From Thysanoteuthis rhombus (lineage: Eukaryota; Mollusca; Cephalopoda; Oegopsida; Thysanoteuthidae): a DNA stretch of 64,000 bases. The stretch is from NCBI GenBank assembly GCA_963457665.1, contig OY735219.1:39803477-39867476 (forward strand), written 5' to 3'. Position 1 is the stretch's first letter, and each line of letters opens with the position of its first letter. Of the stretch, positions 1 through 10,805 are shown in pieces. The notes beneath the pieces were generated by a model. That model did not search any database. It was not told the DNA's origin and saw only the letters and a list, made by a program, of their open reading frames with translations. The translations under genes were made by a program, and so were the position numbers.

Positions 1-179
1 CCTCAACTTGTAAACAACAACATTCACGCTTGTTTTTAAAAATTTCAGGTTTCTTTTACTGATCAGTATCTTATTCATTGATCAACCCATATTTCCATTT
101 GTCTTAATTGATCACCCTCAACACAGTATGCTGTCTAAAGATATTGATCGCATGACAGTTTCTATTGAGTGACTAAGCA
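1..179 (-). mobile_element. Element A copy 1, partial, cut by window edge
   Basis: Terminal part of the window's most abundant repeat, here called element A. I define + as the orientation beginning TCTGGTTAGTCACTCAATAG and ending near TTGACAGTTTCTAA. A full copy is about 420-440 bp. Landmarks read in the - orientation: TTAGAAACTGTCA at one end, a GGCT/TATG tetranucleotide block, a T-rich spacer, GTCCAGCAGCATTC, GATCACTGCC, two TTGATCACCCC motifs, and TGACAGTTTCTATTGAG at the other end. This copy keeps the part from ACATTCACGC to CAGTTTCTATTGAGTGAC. The element has no ORF. The ends contain an 11-bp inverted repeat (AGAAACTGTCA), so I infer a non-autonomous DNA transposon; target-site duplications could not be resolved. 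Confidence 0.8.
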
Positions 180-580
180 GAGTTATTTCATATCAGAGCT
201 TTTAAAGGCAAGAATAGAATGAAGGTTATTGATAAAGTAATTAGTCAATTAATTCAGCCATTAATTAGTTGTAATCATGATTATTGTTTCGGTGATCTAC
301 TAGATTGTTGTCAACAAAAGAAAATAATCTTGCTATGATATATCTGTTCGGTACATTTCGAAAAAAAACTCATTTTATAATTTTCCGAGAGAAGGATTTG
401 ATAATTGATAGATGTAAAAGTACATTTCTTCATACATCTTTAATAAGATGAAGGCTCTTAATGTCTTTATGATAACTGAAGCTGACGGTAAGTTCAAAAA
501 ATATCAGATACATTTCAAAAGGTTTTCTTAACATCCTTATATAGAATTTGGACGGAATACAAAAAATCTCAAGAGACAAG
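180..580. other. Unassigned AT-rich spacer
   Basis: No recognised repeat or gene. A short open stretch from an ATG at 448 runs to a splice-donor-like GGTAAGT at 486-492, but there is no convincing acceptor. Confidence 0.4.
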
Positions 581-972
581 TCTGGTTAGTCACTGAATAG
601 AAACTGTTGTGTGACCATTGTCTTATGGCAGAATATCATGTTGGGGTTGATCAATTAAAAAAATCAGAAAAATGGTGGTGATTGACGAATAGGTTACTTC
701 TTTAATAATCTCATAGATCTCTAAAAAGCCTGAATTGAAAAAAAACAAGCAGGCTCTACGGACAAATTTAGCATAAACTTACATTACAAATTGGATCCCC
801 TCACTATGAACCTGTTTGGAGGGAATTTTCAAACGACAAAAAAAAACGTATTAAGGAGTAAATGTTGAAATTTTCCGCACTCAAGCTCCCTTCGTGTGGT
901 GTGTATGCATTGCAAGCTGGACCAACTTGCAAACTGAAGATACCTTTTTTGAAAGTTTTGGCTGACAGTTGA
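581..972 (+). mobile_element. Element A copy 2
   Basis: Near full length, from TCTGGTTAGTCACTGAATAG to GGCTGACAGTTGAA. Several interior landmarks are diverged, and the tetranucleotide block is reduced to GTATGCATTGC. The short ORFs across it are not conserved in other copies. Confidence 0.8.
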
Positions 973-1274
973 ATAATAAAAAGTAACAATATCTTTTTTC
1001 ATGATTGAAGGAGGCAGTGAGTACAAATAGAGTCCAATGCATTTTAAAAGTTTCTTTTCAACGTCTTTGAGCAGCTGCATAGTTTAGAGACTTCAAACCA
1101 AAGTTTAAAAAATGCAAAAATCTGAGAGAAATTGGAAACATTATAGAACATGGAAGGGTCATGTAGAAAAATCAGATATCTCTTGTCCAAATTTGGTCAG
1201 TTTTGAAGAATTATAAGTATTTTAAAATGAACATAAAAAATGTATTGGATACTTTTTGGACTCACTGCAAGTTA
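973..1274. other. Unassigned spacer
   Basis: AT-rich sequence between element A and an RTE fragment, with no family recognised. The open frame at 829-1080 on the - strand is largely element A antisense. Confidence 0.4.
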
Positions 1275-1795
1275 TCATCATCATCAGCAGCAGCAGCAGG
1301 CTTTTAGCATTGATAGAGAGTTGTGGTCAATCCTGGGAAAGATCTATGTCAAACCACCGACGATAGATCTTCCCCAGGATTGACCACAACTCTCTATCAT
1401 GGACGCGGTGGACCCAATACTTTCTGAACTTGTCTATTTTGTCACAACATCTTATATTTTGCCGGCCACAGTTTCATGTGTGATCTCAGGGGATTCACAT
1501 TGTGAGTTGTCCAGCAGTTATCCAACATTTTTGCAATGGGATCAGCCCATTGCCATTTGAGTTTTCTCATGGGTTCTATGATATCCCTGACTCCTGTATC
1601 TCTTAAAATATACTGTGCTGTTTTGAGGTCTTTGAATGTGATTCTCTCAAGTGCACATTGCATGGTTCTCAGTTTAAGGGTTGATCTTTTGGTTAGGTTC
1701 CATGTTTCAGCTCCATAGGTGACTATTGGGAGGATATATTGGTTGTAGACTCATCTTTCTCAAATTTATTGGATTTTCTTGTTCTTAAAGGAAAT
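1275..1795 (-). mobile_element. RTE LINE 3' fragment (copy R1)
   Basis: 3' end of an RTE-type non-LTR retrotransposon in antisense, starting with its (ATC)n tail. The - strand encodes decayed RT C-terminal signatures shared with other copies: LKWQWA with a degraded AKM after it (usually HVARM), ALERITF and LRDTGVRDIIE. The tail end carries a 37-39 bp inverted duplication of the LINE terminus (1312-1350 and 1362-1398). Stops and frameshifts make it inactive. Confidence 0.85.
1312..1398. repeat. Foldback of the RTE 3' terminus
   Basis: Arms 1312-1350 and 1362-1398 are reverse complements over about 37 bp with one or two mismatches, separated by 11 bp. Both arms start GATAGAGAGTTGTGGTCAAT on their own strand. 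The arm sequence is the normal RTE 3' terminal segment, so the terminus has been duplicated in inverted orientation. Confidence 0.85.
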
Positions 1796-2020
1796 CTACT
1801 ATAAAAAAAGCAACAGAATATAAAATGCCACTCGCTATGGCATTTGTAATTTTAAGAAGGTTTTCGACTCAGATCATTGATGCTATCATACAACAAGGCA
1901 TAGAACCCATATATGTCAGTCCTGCAAGTTATAATAGGTTATTAATATTTCAGAATTTATATGAATATCAAATTTATTTAGGAGCGGAATTTTCCATAAA
2001 CAAATTATTTTTTTCCAGAC
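1796..2020. other. Unassigned spacer
   Basis: AT-rich. Contains an 80-codon open frame (1825-2067) running into the next LINE tail. It matches nothing I recognise and has no coding signature. Confidence 0.3.
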
Positions 2021-2455
2021 ATTATCATCATCATCATCAGTCTTTTATCATCCGTTGTTGGATATAAACCTTCCCCAAGTTTTACCAAACCTCTCGATCA
2101 TGGGTGTCACAGAGCCAGTACCATCTGAACCTACCTAATTCCTCATGACATCTTATATTTTGCCTGCAACAATTTTGTATATGATCACATTGTAAGTTGT
2201 GATGCCCAGCATTTGTCTAAGATTCTTGCAACATGACCAGCCCGTTGTCATTTGAGTTTTTTAATTCTAACAAAGGCATTGCGGAGCCATTACTTTCTGA
2301 GTTTCTCATTTGTCAAGACATCTTGTATTCTGCCAACCGCAGTTTTGCATGTGATCTCTGGGGATCCATCTTGTGAGTTGTGATATCCATCAGTTGTCTG
2401 CTTTACTTGCAACATGAACAGCCCAATGCCATTTGAGTTTTCTAATTGATTCTAT
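2021..2455 (-). mobile_element. Two RTE LINE 3' fragments in tandem (R2a, R2b)
   Basis: 2021-2265 begins with (ATC)n and the RTE terminal segment. At about 2266 a second partial copy begins within the terminal segment (CATTGCGGAGCC) and repeats the same region to 2455. Both are antisense, heavily mutated and cover only the last ~200-250 bp of the LINE. They sit directly against the longer copy that starts at 2456, so three 3' ends of one family are stacked head to tail. Confidence 0.8.
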
Positions 2456-4240
2456 CATCATCATTATCATCATCAGTCTTTTAACGTCATCGTTGGACAT
2501 AGACCTTCTCAGGATCTACCACAATTCTCTATCATGGGTGCCATGGAGCTAGTATTTCCTGAATTTGTCTAGTTCTTCTCTCTATCTTGTGTTCTGTTGG
2601 CCTCGGTATCTCATATGATCTCTTAGGATCCATATTGTGAAACGTGATGTCCATCAGTTGTCTTTCATTCTTGCAACATGGCCTGCCCATTGCCATTTGA
2701 GTTTTTTAATAGTTTCTATGATGTCACAGACACCTGTTTTCTTCCTTATATACTGTACTGTCTTGTGATCTCTCCATATAAGGTTGAGCATGATTCTCTC
2801 ATGCGCACATTGCATACTTCTCAGTTTGATGGACTGTCTCTTGGTTAGGTTCCATGTTTCAGCTCCATAAGTGACTATTGTGAGAATACATTGGTTGTAT
2901 ACTCTTCTTTTTAGGATTATTTGGATTTTCTGGTTCTTGAAAGTTGAGCTTACTCTGCTGAAGGCTTGCCATCCCAGAGTGATTCTTCGCTTGATTTCCT
3001 CCTCTTTTGAGGGTCTCATGGAGATTCGTTGTCCTAGCTAGATGTAGTGGTCTGCTTTCCCCAGTTTTGCATCTTTTATCCTGACAGTTATCTTCTTATT
3101 CTCAACATGATTATTGCACATGATTTTCATTTCACTGAAGTTCATGTGTAGGCTAACTTTTTTGATTTTTTCGTTTAGATCATCTAGCATCAGTTGGAGG
3201 TTGTGTAGGTTCTCTGAAAAAAGGACAATGTCGTCTGCAAATCTAAGGTTGCTCAGATATTTACTGTCTATTTTGATTCCTCTATTTCCCAGTCCATGTT
3301 CCGGGAGATCATCTCAAGGCAGGCTGTAAAGAGTTTGGGTGCAGTTGAGCAGGCTTATAGGTCTGTAGTTGTTGAGGTCTTTGGGGTTACCTTTTCTTAT
3401 GTAGAAGTATTATAATAGCAGTGTTCCAGTCTTTCGGGACTTTACTTTGTTTCAGTCATAAGTTGAATAGAATAGCTAGCTTTCTGTTGACTCTCTTACC
3501 AGCTTTTTTGAGTAGATCGATGGTGATGTTATCTTGTCCAGGGGCTTTTCCTTTTTTTGTTTGTTTGATGGCTTGCTTTACTTCCCATGGTGTAACTTCA
3601 GAGAAGTCTCTGAACTGATTGTCAGCATCTTATGTATTCTGGTCATTGTTGTTGTATTGTCCATGTTTTGAAGAGTAGAGTTTCTGGTGAAATTCTTGGG
3701 CGCGTTCAACAATTCTGTCTCTATCTGTTGTTATGTCTCCATTTGCTTTGAGAATGCTAGTTATCTGTTTCTTTCCTGTACTGAGAGCTTTGTTTATCGC
3801 TTTAAATCTTTGACGTTTTTTGAGGTTTGTCTTGATGGCTGCTGTATACCTTCTTTTGTCTTCTCTTAGTTTTTCCTTTATTGTTTTGTTCTGTTCAATT
3901 TCTTCTATTTTCTCCCTTGTGGTCATTGGTGATTTGAGGTTTCTGCACTTTTCAATCAGTTTCATGGTTTCATCTAAGATTTTGTTAATGGTCACGGTGT
4001 TTCTTGGTTTGAACATATTGGCAGCTTCTAATAGAAAGGTTGTTATTTTGTTGTGGAGTTCGTTGACATTGGTGTTGTTTTCGTCGGTAAGGATATCAAA
4101 TCTGTTTTTCAATTCTCGCTTGAAGGCTTGGGTGAGTCATTTGGTACGTTCAGTGGCTACGGTCTAGTGTGGAACATTCTCCTGCATTCTTTATTTGCGT
4201 TTATTTGCATCTTACATCTTACCATTCTATGGTCGCCCCC
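2456..4240 (-). pseudogene. RTE-type LINE, longest copy, endonuclease to 3' end (R3)
   Basis: Antisense relic of an RTE-clade retrotransposon polyprotein (endonuclease plus reverse transcriptase). Read on the - strand from 4240 down: the apurinic endonuclease C-terminal motif GDHRMVR (usually SDHR); an Arg/Lys-rich linker, open for 160 codons at 3630-4112; the RT start with KKGKAPGQDNIT near 3530-3570; a deletion of the RT palm middle; PKLFTACLEM and YLSNLRFADDIVLF near 3220-3320, which holds the catalytic FADD; then a 121-codon frame at 2654-3019 with YGAETWNLTKR and LKWQWAGHVARM. It ends in (ATC)n at 2456. At least one frameshift and several stops. The 5' limit is a poly-C run at about 4237-4252. 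Assignment to RTE rests on the YGAETW and HVARM signatures and the trinucleotide tail. Confidence 0.9.
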
Positions 4241-4329
4241 CCCCCCCCCCCACATTCACTATGATGGTAATCAAATCATGGTAACTCTACAAATGACCCA
4301 CGCAACTCACCAGCCAAGATGGTTATGGA

Positions 4330-4575
4330 TTCTTTCCTCATGGCTTGTCTATATAAGTGTATTTCAAGACACTTTTGATCACATTATAGGGGGCTGCAAC
4401 TTTGGAAATTTGCATGAGTGCTTTTTTAGGGTCTCTATGGTCATTTTGGACCAACAATGCTCAAATATTATACTGGTACCTCTGGATAATTTTAGATAAA
4501 AGATCTATTTTTTTAGATCATTTTTCTTGATATTTAGTTCTGGTAAATGCATAGGCTGTGGTGATTCATTTATGT
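4330..4575 (-). repeat. Repeat C copy 1
   Basis: Shares with 24955-25165 and 39405-39705 the landmarks ATGAATCAC, GTTGGTCCAAAA, GACCATAGGGAC, and a segment resembling CATGCAAATTTTC. Antisense here. No ORF; class unknown. It shares vocabulary with the tandem array at 41420-42290. Confidence 0.65.
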
Positions 4576-4717
4576 GTGGTATGAATATTCAAAAATACTT
4601 TGGTATCTATCAACGATCAAACTTCCCTCAAATCTTGCTTCAGCAAATTATAAAATAATATTATTTCCCTTACAGCTTGCCGACTCTGAGTTGACTGATT
4701 ACCTACTTCAACGTACG

Positions 4718-4747
4718 GATATAAATGTACACACAAATTTATATCCA
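4718..4747. repeat. Short perfect hairpin
   Basis: GGATATAAAT and ATTTATATCC form perfect 10-bp inverted arms around a 10-bp loop, at the left edge of the mariner relic. May be chance in AT-rich DNA. Confidence 0.5.
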
Positions 4748-4759
4748 TATAAGATATAA

Positions 4760-5270
4760 CTGTTTATATGTATGATGTTTGTTTAGAGAGTATCTATCTA
4801 TTTTGAATAATATCATGAGAACCAGCTGTATGGCCCTGATGTCATCAGGGTGCCTTACTTTACATGTGAGAACAGAAACTCTCCCATGAGATAACTTAGT
4901 TGACAAGGAAATGTCACTGACTTCACCATGATTGAGTGAGTCATTCTTCATGTCTTGTTTTGGGCTTCTTGGCAAAATGTCACATCAACCAGGTTTGTCA
5001 GCCCTCCCACAGTCAAGATTAGACAACCTCTGACTCCTGAGTTCTTCCCAAGGAGATTACAGACTATGGGCAAGATTAAGGTGAATGCGATGAGGTAGCT
5101 GATTGCGATCCTGGATGAGGTCTTTACAGATTGTTTTGAAAAGTTGAAAGGATGCTGAGATAGGTGTATGAGGTTCAAAGGCAAGTACTTTGAAGTGGAC
5201 TAATACAGCATTACTCTAGGTAGGCTATTTTTTTGTTTATAGGAAATAGTTGGATATTTTCCAGACAGAT

Positions 5271-5272
<2 letters not shown>
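4760..5272 (+). pseudogene. Mariner-type transposase relic, C-terminal half, with 3' terminal repeat
   Basis: Decayed Tc1/mariner transposase. In one + frame, 5063-5200 reads GKIKVNAMR, a stop, LIAILDEVFTDCFEKLKG, then DRCMRFKGKYFEVD. This matches the C-terminal pattern of the mariner group whose transposase ends in a GEYFEGD-like motif after an ATRQLMAIP-like segment (family knowledge). Upstream, VLGFLAKCHIN near 4955-4985 fits the segment before the HPPYSPDL motif, which is itself lost. The end at about 5245-5272 (TGGATATTTTCCAGACAGAT) resembles the usual mariner 3' terminal repeat. A sister copy is at 61615-62075. Several stops; inactive. Confidence 0.65.

Positions 5273-5316
<44 letters not shown>
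5273..5316. repeat. (TA)n microsatellite
   Basis: About 42 bp of uninterrupted TA repeat, directly at the end of the mariner relic. Confidence 0.95.
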
Positions 5317-5320
<4 letters not shown>

Positions 5321-5838
5321 TGTTTGTATGGATCAATACCATAATGATTCGTATATAATATGCACTTTTTTCCCAGATTCTTAAACCTGAAACTTCGGGC
5401 TGCTTGTTATACACAAGGATCTCTTTTTCCTGCCAAGTTTCTCTTAGTGTGATTCATTTTTGCAGCTAGCTTGTTGCAATTTCAAGTGAAATACTGTGTA
5501 AATTTCATGTTTGGAAACATAATGTAAATAACATAGAATCTTATTTTTAGTTGATATGAACTTGGGTTAAAAGTTGCACTAAAGTTGAATTTTGACGCAA
5601 ATTCTGAAAAGTCAGTGTGTTCATCTGCGAGAGATTTTTTTCCAGGATTTCGTAGCCCATAACTAGGGTTACGTATCAACACAATTTATTATCCTACATG
5701 CATTCATTGGGGAATGGGCACTTATATGTGACGTGTGTTCAAAAGCAATCAGTCTGCAGATCTTGAGAGAAAAAAGAAATGAGGAAAAGTGAAGGAGGTT
5801 TTTCCTAGACTAAGAAAGTGTGTTTCTCATTTTCATAT
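5317..5838. other. Unassigned spacer
   Basis: No repeat or gene recognised. Short open frames on both strands lack coding features. Confidence 0.4.
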
Positions 5839-6225
5839 CAGTGGTGGTACTTTTTATCCCTGCCATTTGCTGCTGCACACTAATGAAATATTTCGATGCA
5901 AAAACAATCCCTGCTGCACGTTAATGAAATATTTTAATGCTAAATTCCATTACTTTTTTTATTTCATTTTTCCATTCTTTCCATTGATGGAGGATATGAA
6001 AATTTTATTTTTCTTGCCTTCTTAATAATTTGCTCATATATTTGGTTCAATAGTTTTAAAGTTACTGATTTTATAGTTATCTAAATCAAAAGTTGTCTTT
6101 TTGCTGTCAATAGAGTGAATATTTAATACAGTAACATGTGGCTGGGAATGGCAGGGATATTTTTTGAATTAATATATTTGATTAATCTTTGGCAGAAAGT
6201 GGCTGGGATAAAAAGTACTACCACT
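5839..6225. mobile_element. MITE-like element with 34-bp terminal inverted repeats
   Basis: 5839-5872 and 6192-6225 are inverted repeats matching at about 29 of 34 positions (core GTGGTGGTACTTTTTATCCC against GTGGTAGTACTTTTTATCCC). The interior is AT-rich with no transposase; one + frame (5789-6025) enters it but looks random. No clean target-site duplication seen. Class unresolved; the CAGTGGTGG left edge would suit hAT. Confidence 0.65.
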
Positions 6226-6405
6226 CCATAATAATCACCACTCCATGCAACAGATCAGTTTAATCACTGTTGCTAGGTTTAAGGTTATCCATGTTTTCTG
6301 ACATTTATATGTATCTACCTATCTTATCATCTATGAATCTATCCAGGCTTCACTCAGCCCTTACTGTCCCTAGAAGAAACTTGAAAATTTGCTCACAATT
6401 TGTGT
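6226..6405 (+). repeat. Repeat M copy 1
   Basis: Shares TTCTGACATTTATATG and CATCTACCTATCT-type sequence, then CTTGAAAATTTGC, with 63340-63520. In both places an element A piece follows directly. Confidence 0.55.
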
Positions 6406-6414
6406 AGTGATAAT

Positions 6415-6845
6415 TAAAAAAATCCGAATTTTCAAAAAAGAAAAAAATAATTGGATGCTATGAGATTAATTTGGCATGAACTTATATTGAAAATTGACCC
6501 CGCCCCGCCTAAAACCTATTTAGGGAGAAAAAAGCAAACAAACAAAAAATAATTTTTTCTACACATATTGAGGTGTATATGTTTACAATTTCCACCCTTT
6601 AGTTTTATTCTTTGTGTGATACATACATACATACATACATACATACATACATACATACATACATACGTGCATACATTTTAAGAAATGGATATATTTGGAC
6701 TGAATGAATCATAAATTGTGTTATATTGTATGATATGACACAATTTATTATTCATGCATACATATATATAACCAGCCAGACTAGATCGAAGACTGGAGAA
6801 ACCTATTTTGACATCTTTGGTTACAGTTTTGGTTGATGGTGTTCT
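6415..6845 (+). mobile_element. Element A copy 3, split by microsatellite expansion
   Basis: 6415-6600 carries the middle of element A (CCGAATTTTC to AATTTCCACCCTTT). The usual GATACATACATAG site has become a (CATA)n tract with about 80 bp of extra sequence, and the distal end resumes at 6765 (AACCAGCCAGAC) to 6845. The 5' quarter is missing. Confidence 0.7.
6621..6675. repeat. (CATA)n microsatellite
   Basis: About 13 CATA units with one interruption near the end, located at the tetranucleotide site of element A copy 3. Confidence 0.95.
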
Positions 6846-6959
6846 GATCATTTACCCTCCATTACCCAAGATTTCCACTCCATTGGAACAGAGAAAGTTT
6901 ATTTGATAATATTCTTATCCACTCCCATTGTCTGCGTCAGAGGATTAAGATATACTATT

Positions 6960-7620
6960 TCAAAAAGCATCACTACTGATAATTGTTCCGTCACAACGAT
7001 CAAAATCGAAAAGGCAAAGTTAAAGAAAGTAGAGTACAATATCTACATAGGACAACGAATCTACATTAAATCCTCAAAAGAGGAGGAAATCAAGCAAAAC
7101 ATTGCTCAAAGTTGGCAAGCTTCTGGCAGCGCAAGCTCAACCTTCAAAAACAAGAAAATCTCATTAGTTTTACAAAGAATGGTCTACAACCAATGCATCC
7201 TTCTGAAGTCACCTAGAGAGCTGAAACACGGAACCTAACCAAAAGACTGGCTTTCGAACTGGGAACCATGAAACATGCACACTCGAGAATCATGGTTAAC
7301 CACACGAGGAGATCACAAGACAGCACAATATATCTGAGGAGAAACAGGAGTCAGAGATATCACAGAATCCATTAAAAAACTCAAATGGCAATGAGCTGGT
7401 CATGTTGCAAGAATATTAGAAAAACACTGGGCATCACAACTCACAATATAAATCTGCAGAGAGCATATGCAAAATTGTGGCTTTCAAAATATAAGAAGAC
7501 GTGACAAACTATGCAGGTTCAGAAGGTACTTGATCTGCGACATCCATGATCAAGAGGTCTGATGAATTTTGGGAAGGTCTATGTCCAATAACAGATATTA
7601 AATGGTTAATGATGATGATT
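6960..7620 (+). pseudogene. RTE LINE 3' fragment (R4)
   Basis: Sense-strand RT C-terminal region. The open stretch 6903-7238 includes KIEKAKLKKVEYNIYIGQRI and SSKEEEIKQNIAQSWQA; frameshifts and stops follow. The rest of the fragment (GITRVRDI- and KWQ-type residues) is broken. Ends in a short (GAT)n at 7607-7619. Confidence 0.85.
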
Positions 7621-10370
7621 TAAGGACCAAGGGCATTTTCAAAAAGCCCCCCACCCCCGTTATGTTTCTGGTTGGTTTTCCTTAAAATGTTGAGCAGTGA
7701 CTATCTTTTTAAAGGTGTTGCTTGAGAAAAATCCGATTATATCCAGTAATTTGATATGATTTAGCTTTGGCAATTTCTAGGTTTCCGCTTTGGGTAGTTG
7801 CCATATCCGAGTACATGATAGAAGCCGTAACTTGTTCATCTTGATGGGTATAGAATCAATAAGATATGTGGAAAGTTAGGTTCTGCATCTGGGAAGTTAT
7901 TTTTTTTAAATTGCGTCTTATGGATCTTCTTTTGACCTGTCATTAGCTTCCGTGGAAAAGAATGGGAATTTTTTCTTTGAATCATGAAGAGCAGTAGTTT
8001 ATACATAATGTAGGTTTGCTTAACCTTTGTCATGATGTTTCTCCCTGAAACTCCCCTAAAAAACTGTAGTGGGCTTTAGATACTTTGTTTTTGATGGTTT
8101 TAGACTATAATTTCCAAAGAAATATATGTTTTTTAAAACAGCCATATCATTATTGTTTTTTTTTGTTGTTTTTATTTACGTTCACCGTATTTATTTCAGT
8201 ACAGATTTTATTTTGTTTTAGTATTCATATTATTGGTACAATGGTTCCTATATTGTTTGAGAGAGAAAGAGAGTTGTACTGGTTGTAAGTTCTGTGTTGT
8301 GACAAGATGATGTTGTTGAAGACAAAAGAATTTGTCTACACAGGTTTTGAGTTTACCACCACATGCTGTGATGTCACGATAAATGTTGAAGAAGGAAGGT
8401 AGACAAAAACCACCTTGACAGAAAGAACAGAGAATCTACATGCACCTAGTATAAATAACAGAGATTAAACAGACTTTGTTATTATGATAAAGACACATGA
8501 ACGTTTGGACAAACAAATAGGATGTATATATAATCATGAAACATTTATAACAATGAATATAGATCCAAAGAGAAAATACATGTTAATATTTGTAGGATCA
8601 ATTTGGATAGACAAGGCCTTTTTTGATTATATTACCAGATAATTAAGGAAGTTGATAGGACTCATGATAGAATGGGTATCTAGTGTCAGCTTGTAGCTAG
8701 GTAGAAGAGGATGATAGATGGCGCTTAAGCATAGGGTAGGATTTTGTGCAAAGTAGTTGTATTAGTCGTGAGTTAACAAAGCAGAGGTAACTGAAATGCT
8801 TTGAATTCATTAGGTATTTTGAAGACAAAAAAATAATTATGGAGACAGAGTTATCAGTGCTATGCATAACTGACAAATATGACACTTAAATTTATAAATT
8901 GTCGGGGGACTATTCTCTGACACTGAAAAACACGTGACAGGAACATTATTTAAGTCATAGAAAACACATGCGGTATATCCCATGTGCAATTCCTGGAGTA
9001 AAGTGGTTTAGAAGACAGGAGATAATCATGATTGTTGCGTAGTAGATGCAATGTCATTTCATTCATGGGAGATGGAGGTGTGAATGTGCATTTTCAAGCT
9101 AGAGAAGAGGACATGATTTAGTAGCTGAGCATATGAGAAATCTATGAAATGAAATTGGCAGTATAGAACAGTGATTTGTCATAGAGGAAGTGGAAATACA
9201 GTAAAGTTGGATTCGTCCAGGAGGCAGGCGAAATAATACTGGTTCTAGGGCGAAGGAAGAAAGAGAAAGGGGGAGAAGTAGCTGACAAAGAGAGTTGGGG
9301 GAATGAGTGAGTGAACACGTGCATTCAGAGCTTTTATAGACAGTAGATAAAGGAAGATTTGTTTTGTATGTGGGACTAGATATAAGATTTATCTGAGGCA
9401 AATACTTATTTATTTTCATATTTGATTTGAATTAAGAAATAAAGGAGTTACCTCGTTATTATATTACATTAAAGGTAAACTAAACCAATTTCAGACCTGC
9501 CAACTTCTGTCCGAAAATCTCAATATTCATTAAAAAAAATCTTGAAATTTGGGGTTGACTCTGAAGAAGTAAAAATAAGTAAAACATCTGATTTAATTTT
9601 TCCATAGATATCAATTCTTATAAACATTGTTATAGTTGACTTTTTCATTCGTGCTTTTTTTCATTAGGTCATTATTTGGTTGCCATAAGTGACGTGGGAT
9701 CTCGGATTCTTCAAGTCTTGCAGCTCATTCCACAGAGGATACAATGTATTTGAACAATATATAGAAAACAAATAGACATCAATATTACAGATAATGTAAA
9801 CACAAATGTGGAAATGTTTTACTCAAGTCTAGTCTCAAAAACTAATCTCCAAAAACTGATCAAAAGTCCTTAAAATTGTTTGAAATGTTGTTCTTGAAAG
9901 TTTATGACAAAAATGTTAAAATCGCATGAAATGGACATCAAATCATGAGATTGAAGTAAAAATTGTATGACAGAAGTTTGACAGTTGGCAGGTCTACAAT
10001 TTTTGACCAAAACCCATTGTAATAATTTTAATCACTATTTCCCTCAGTGAAGTAATTATTTATTTGCTATTCAAATATTAGGATGCCTGTCATTAAAGAC
10101 ACACTCAAAAAAGTTTAAACTGAATCTTAATAGTTACTTTCTCCAGGCACTTAGAAAGTTATTGTCATAAACAACTATGGTTTTAATTTAATTTTCCTGC
10201 AATGAATAAAACTTAAACTTAAAAAACGACAGTCTTCATTTAAATTTACTCTCATATTTCAGTTTGTTTAGAGCAAATGAAACAGTAAACTGAAGTGAAT
10301 TTTCTGTAAGAAGTTCATACTATCCACTTAAAAACAACACCTAATTTACCTTCAACTTCTATCAACACTG
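7621..10370. other. 2.7-kb region with no recognised element
   Basis: I see no element A, LINE or transposase signature. Purine-rich segments occur near 9230-9310. The longest frames (9099-9419 on the -, 7836-8033 on the -) are Ser/Leu-rich or low complexity and look random. Could be old unique intronic or intergenic DNA. Confidence 0.4.
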
Positions 10371-10492
10371 GCCGAAAATAACCGCCCTCCTACGGCCATA
10401 TGATGTCAAGTTAAGTATTGATTCAATATTTCACAGCCGTAGGTTCCACGCAACCAATGATAACCACCCGGAGGGCGGGCATTTTCAACTAA
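10371..10492. mobile_element. Small foldback element with GC-rich inverted ends
   Basis: GAAAATAACCGCCCTCC (10375-10391) and GGAGGGCGGGCATTTTC (10471-10487) are inverted repeats with one or two mismatches. Just inside, TACGGC and GCCGTA also pair. The GC-rich arms stand out from the AT-rich surroundings. Too short to encode anything; foldback or MITE fragment. Confidence 0.6.
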
Positions 10493-10504
10493 TCTTAATG
10501 ACTA

Positions 10505-10660
10505 GAGGAAAGGAAAAAAATATTTAAATGGAGTTGGTCAGGAAGAAAAGGATGGATGTAATAAGAGAGAGGAAAGAAACTAAAAGAAAGATAAAAAGAA
10601 AGAAAGAGAACAAAAGAAAACAAAGAGATGGAAAGGATAGAGTAGAGGAAGGAAAAAGAG
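10505..10660. repeat. Purine-rich tract (GAAA/GGAA type)
   Basis: Over 150 bp almost entirely A and G on the + strand, with AAAGAAAG motifs. Confidence 0.8.
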
Positions 10661-10686
10661 GAGTTTATGATAAATAAAGTAAATAA

Positions 10687-10805
10687 CCCTAAAAGTCAGA
10701 CCATAGATGCACTAGTTCTATCTTTGGTTCCTTTAAAAGCCCCTCCCTTTAGAAGCCTATTCCTTTCAAAGCTCTCACCTTTAAAAGCCCTTTTCTTTAA
10801 AGTTT
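10687..10805 (+). repeat. Repeat J copy 1
   Basis: About 115 bp related to the reverse complement of 43500-43615: shared GTCAGAC, ATAGATGC, CTAGTT, AAGCCCCT, CCTTTAGAAGCC and TTTCAAAGCTC in the same order. The ORF at 10667-10861 just reflects this repeat. Confidence 0.65.

Noticed and set aside
448..488. Small exon starting MKALNVFMITEAD before GGTAAGT
   Set aside because: Donor is good but no pyrimidine-rich acceptor or upstream support; likely chance.
3820..4167. + strand open frames at 3820-4499
   Set aside because: Antisense shadows of the RTE linker region.
5222..5264. Independent terminator or regulatory site at the T-rich block
   Set aside because: Part of the mariner 3' untranslated end and terminal repeat.
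9099..9419. 106-codon - strand frame as a gene
   Set aside because: Antisense of a purine-rich tract, Ser/Leu/Pro low complexity, no domain.
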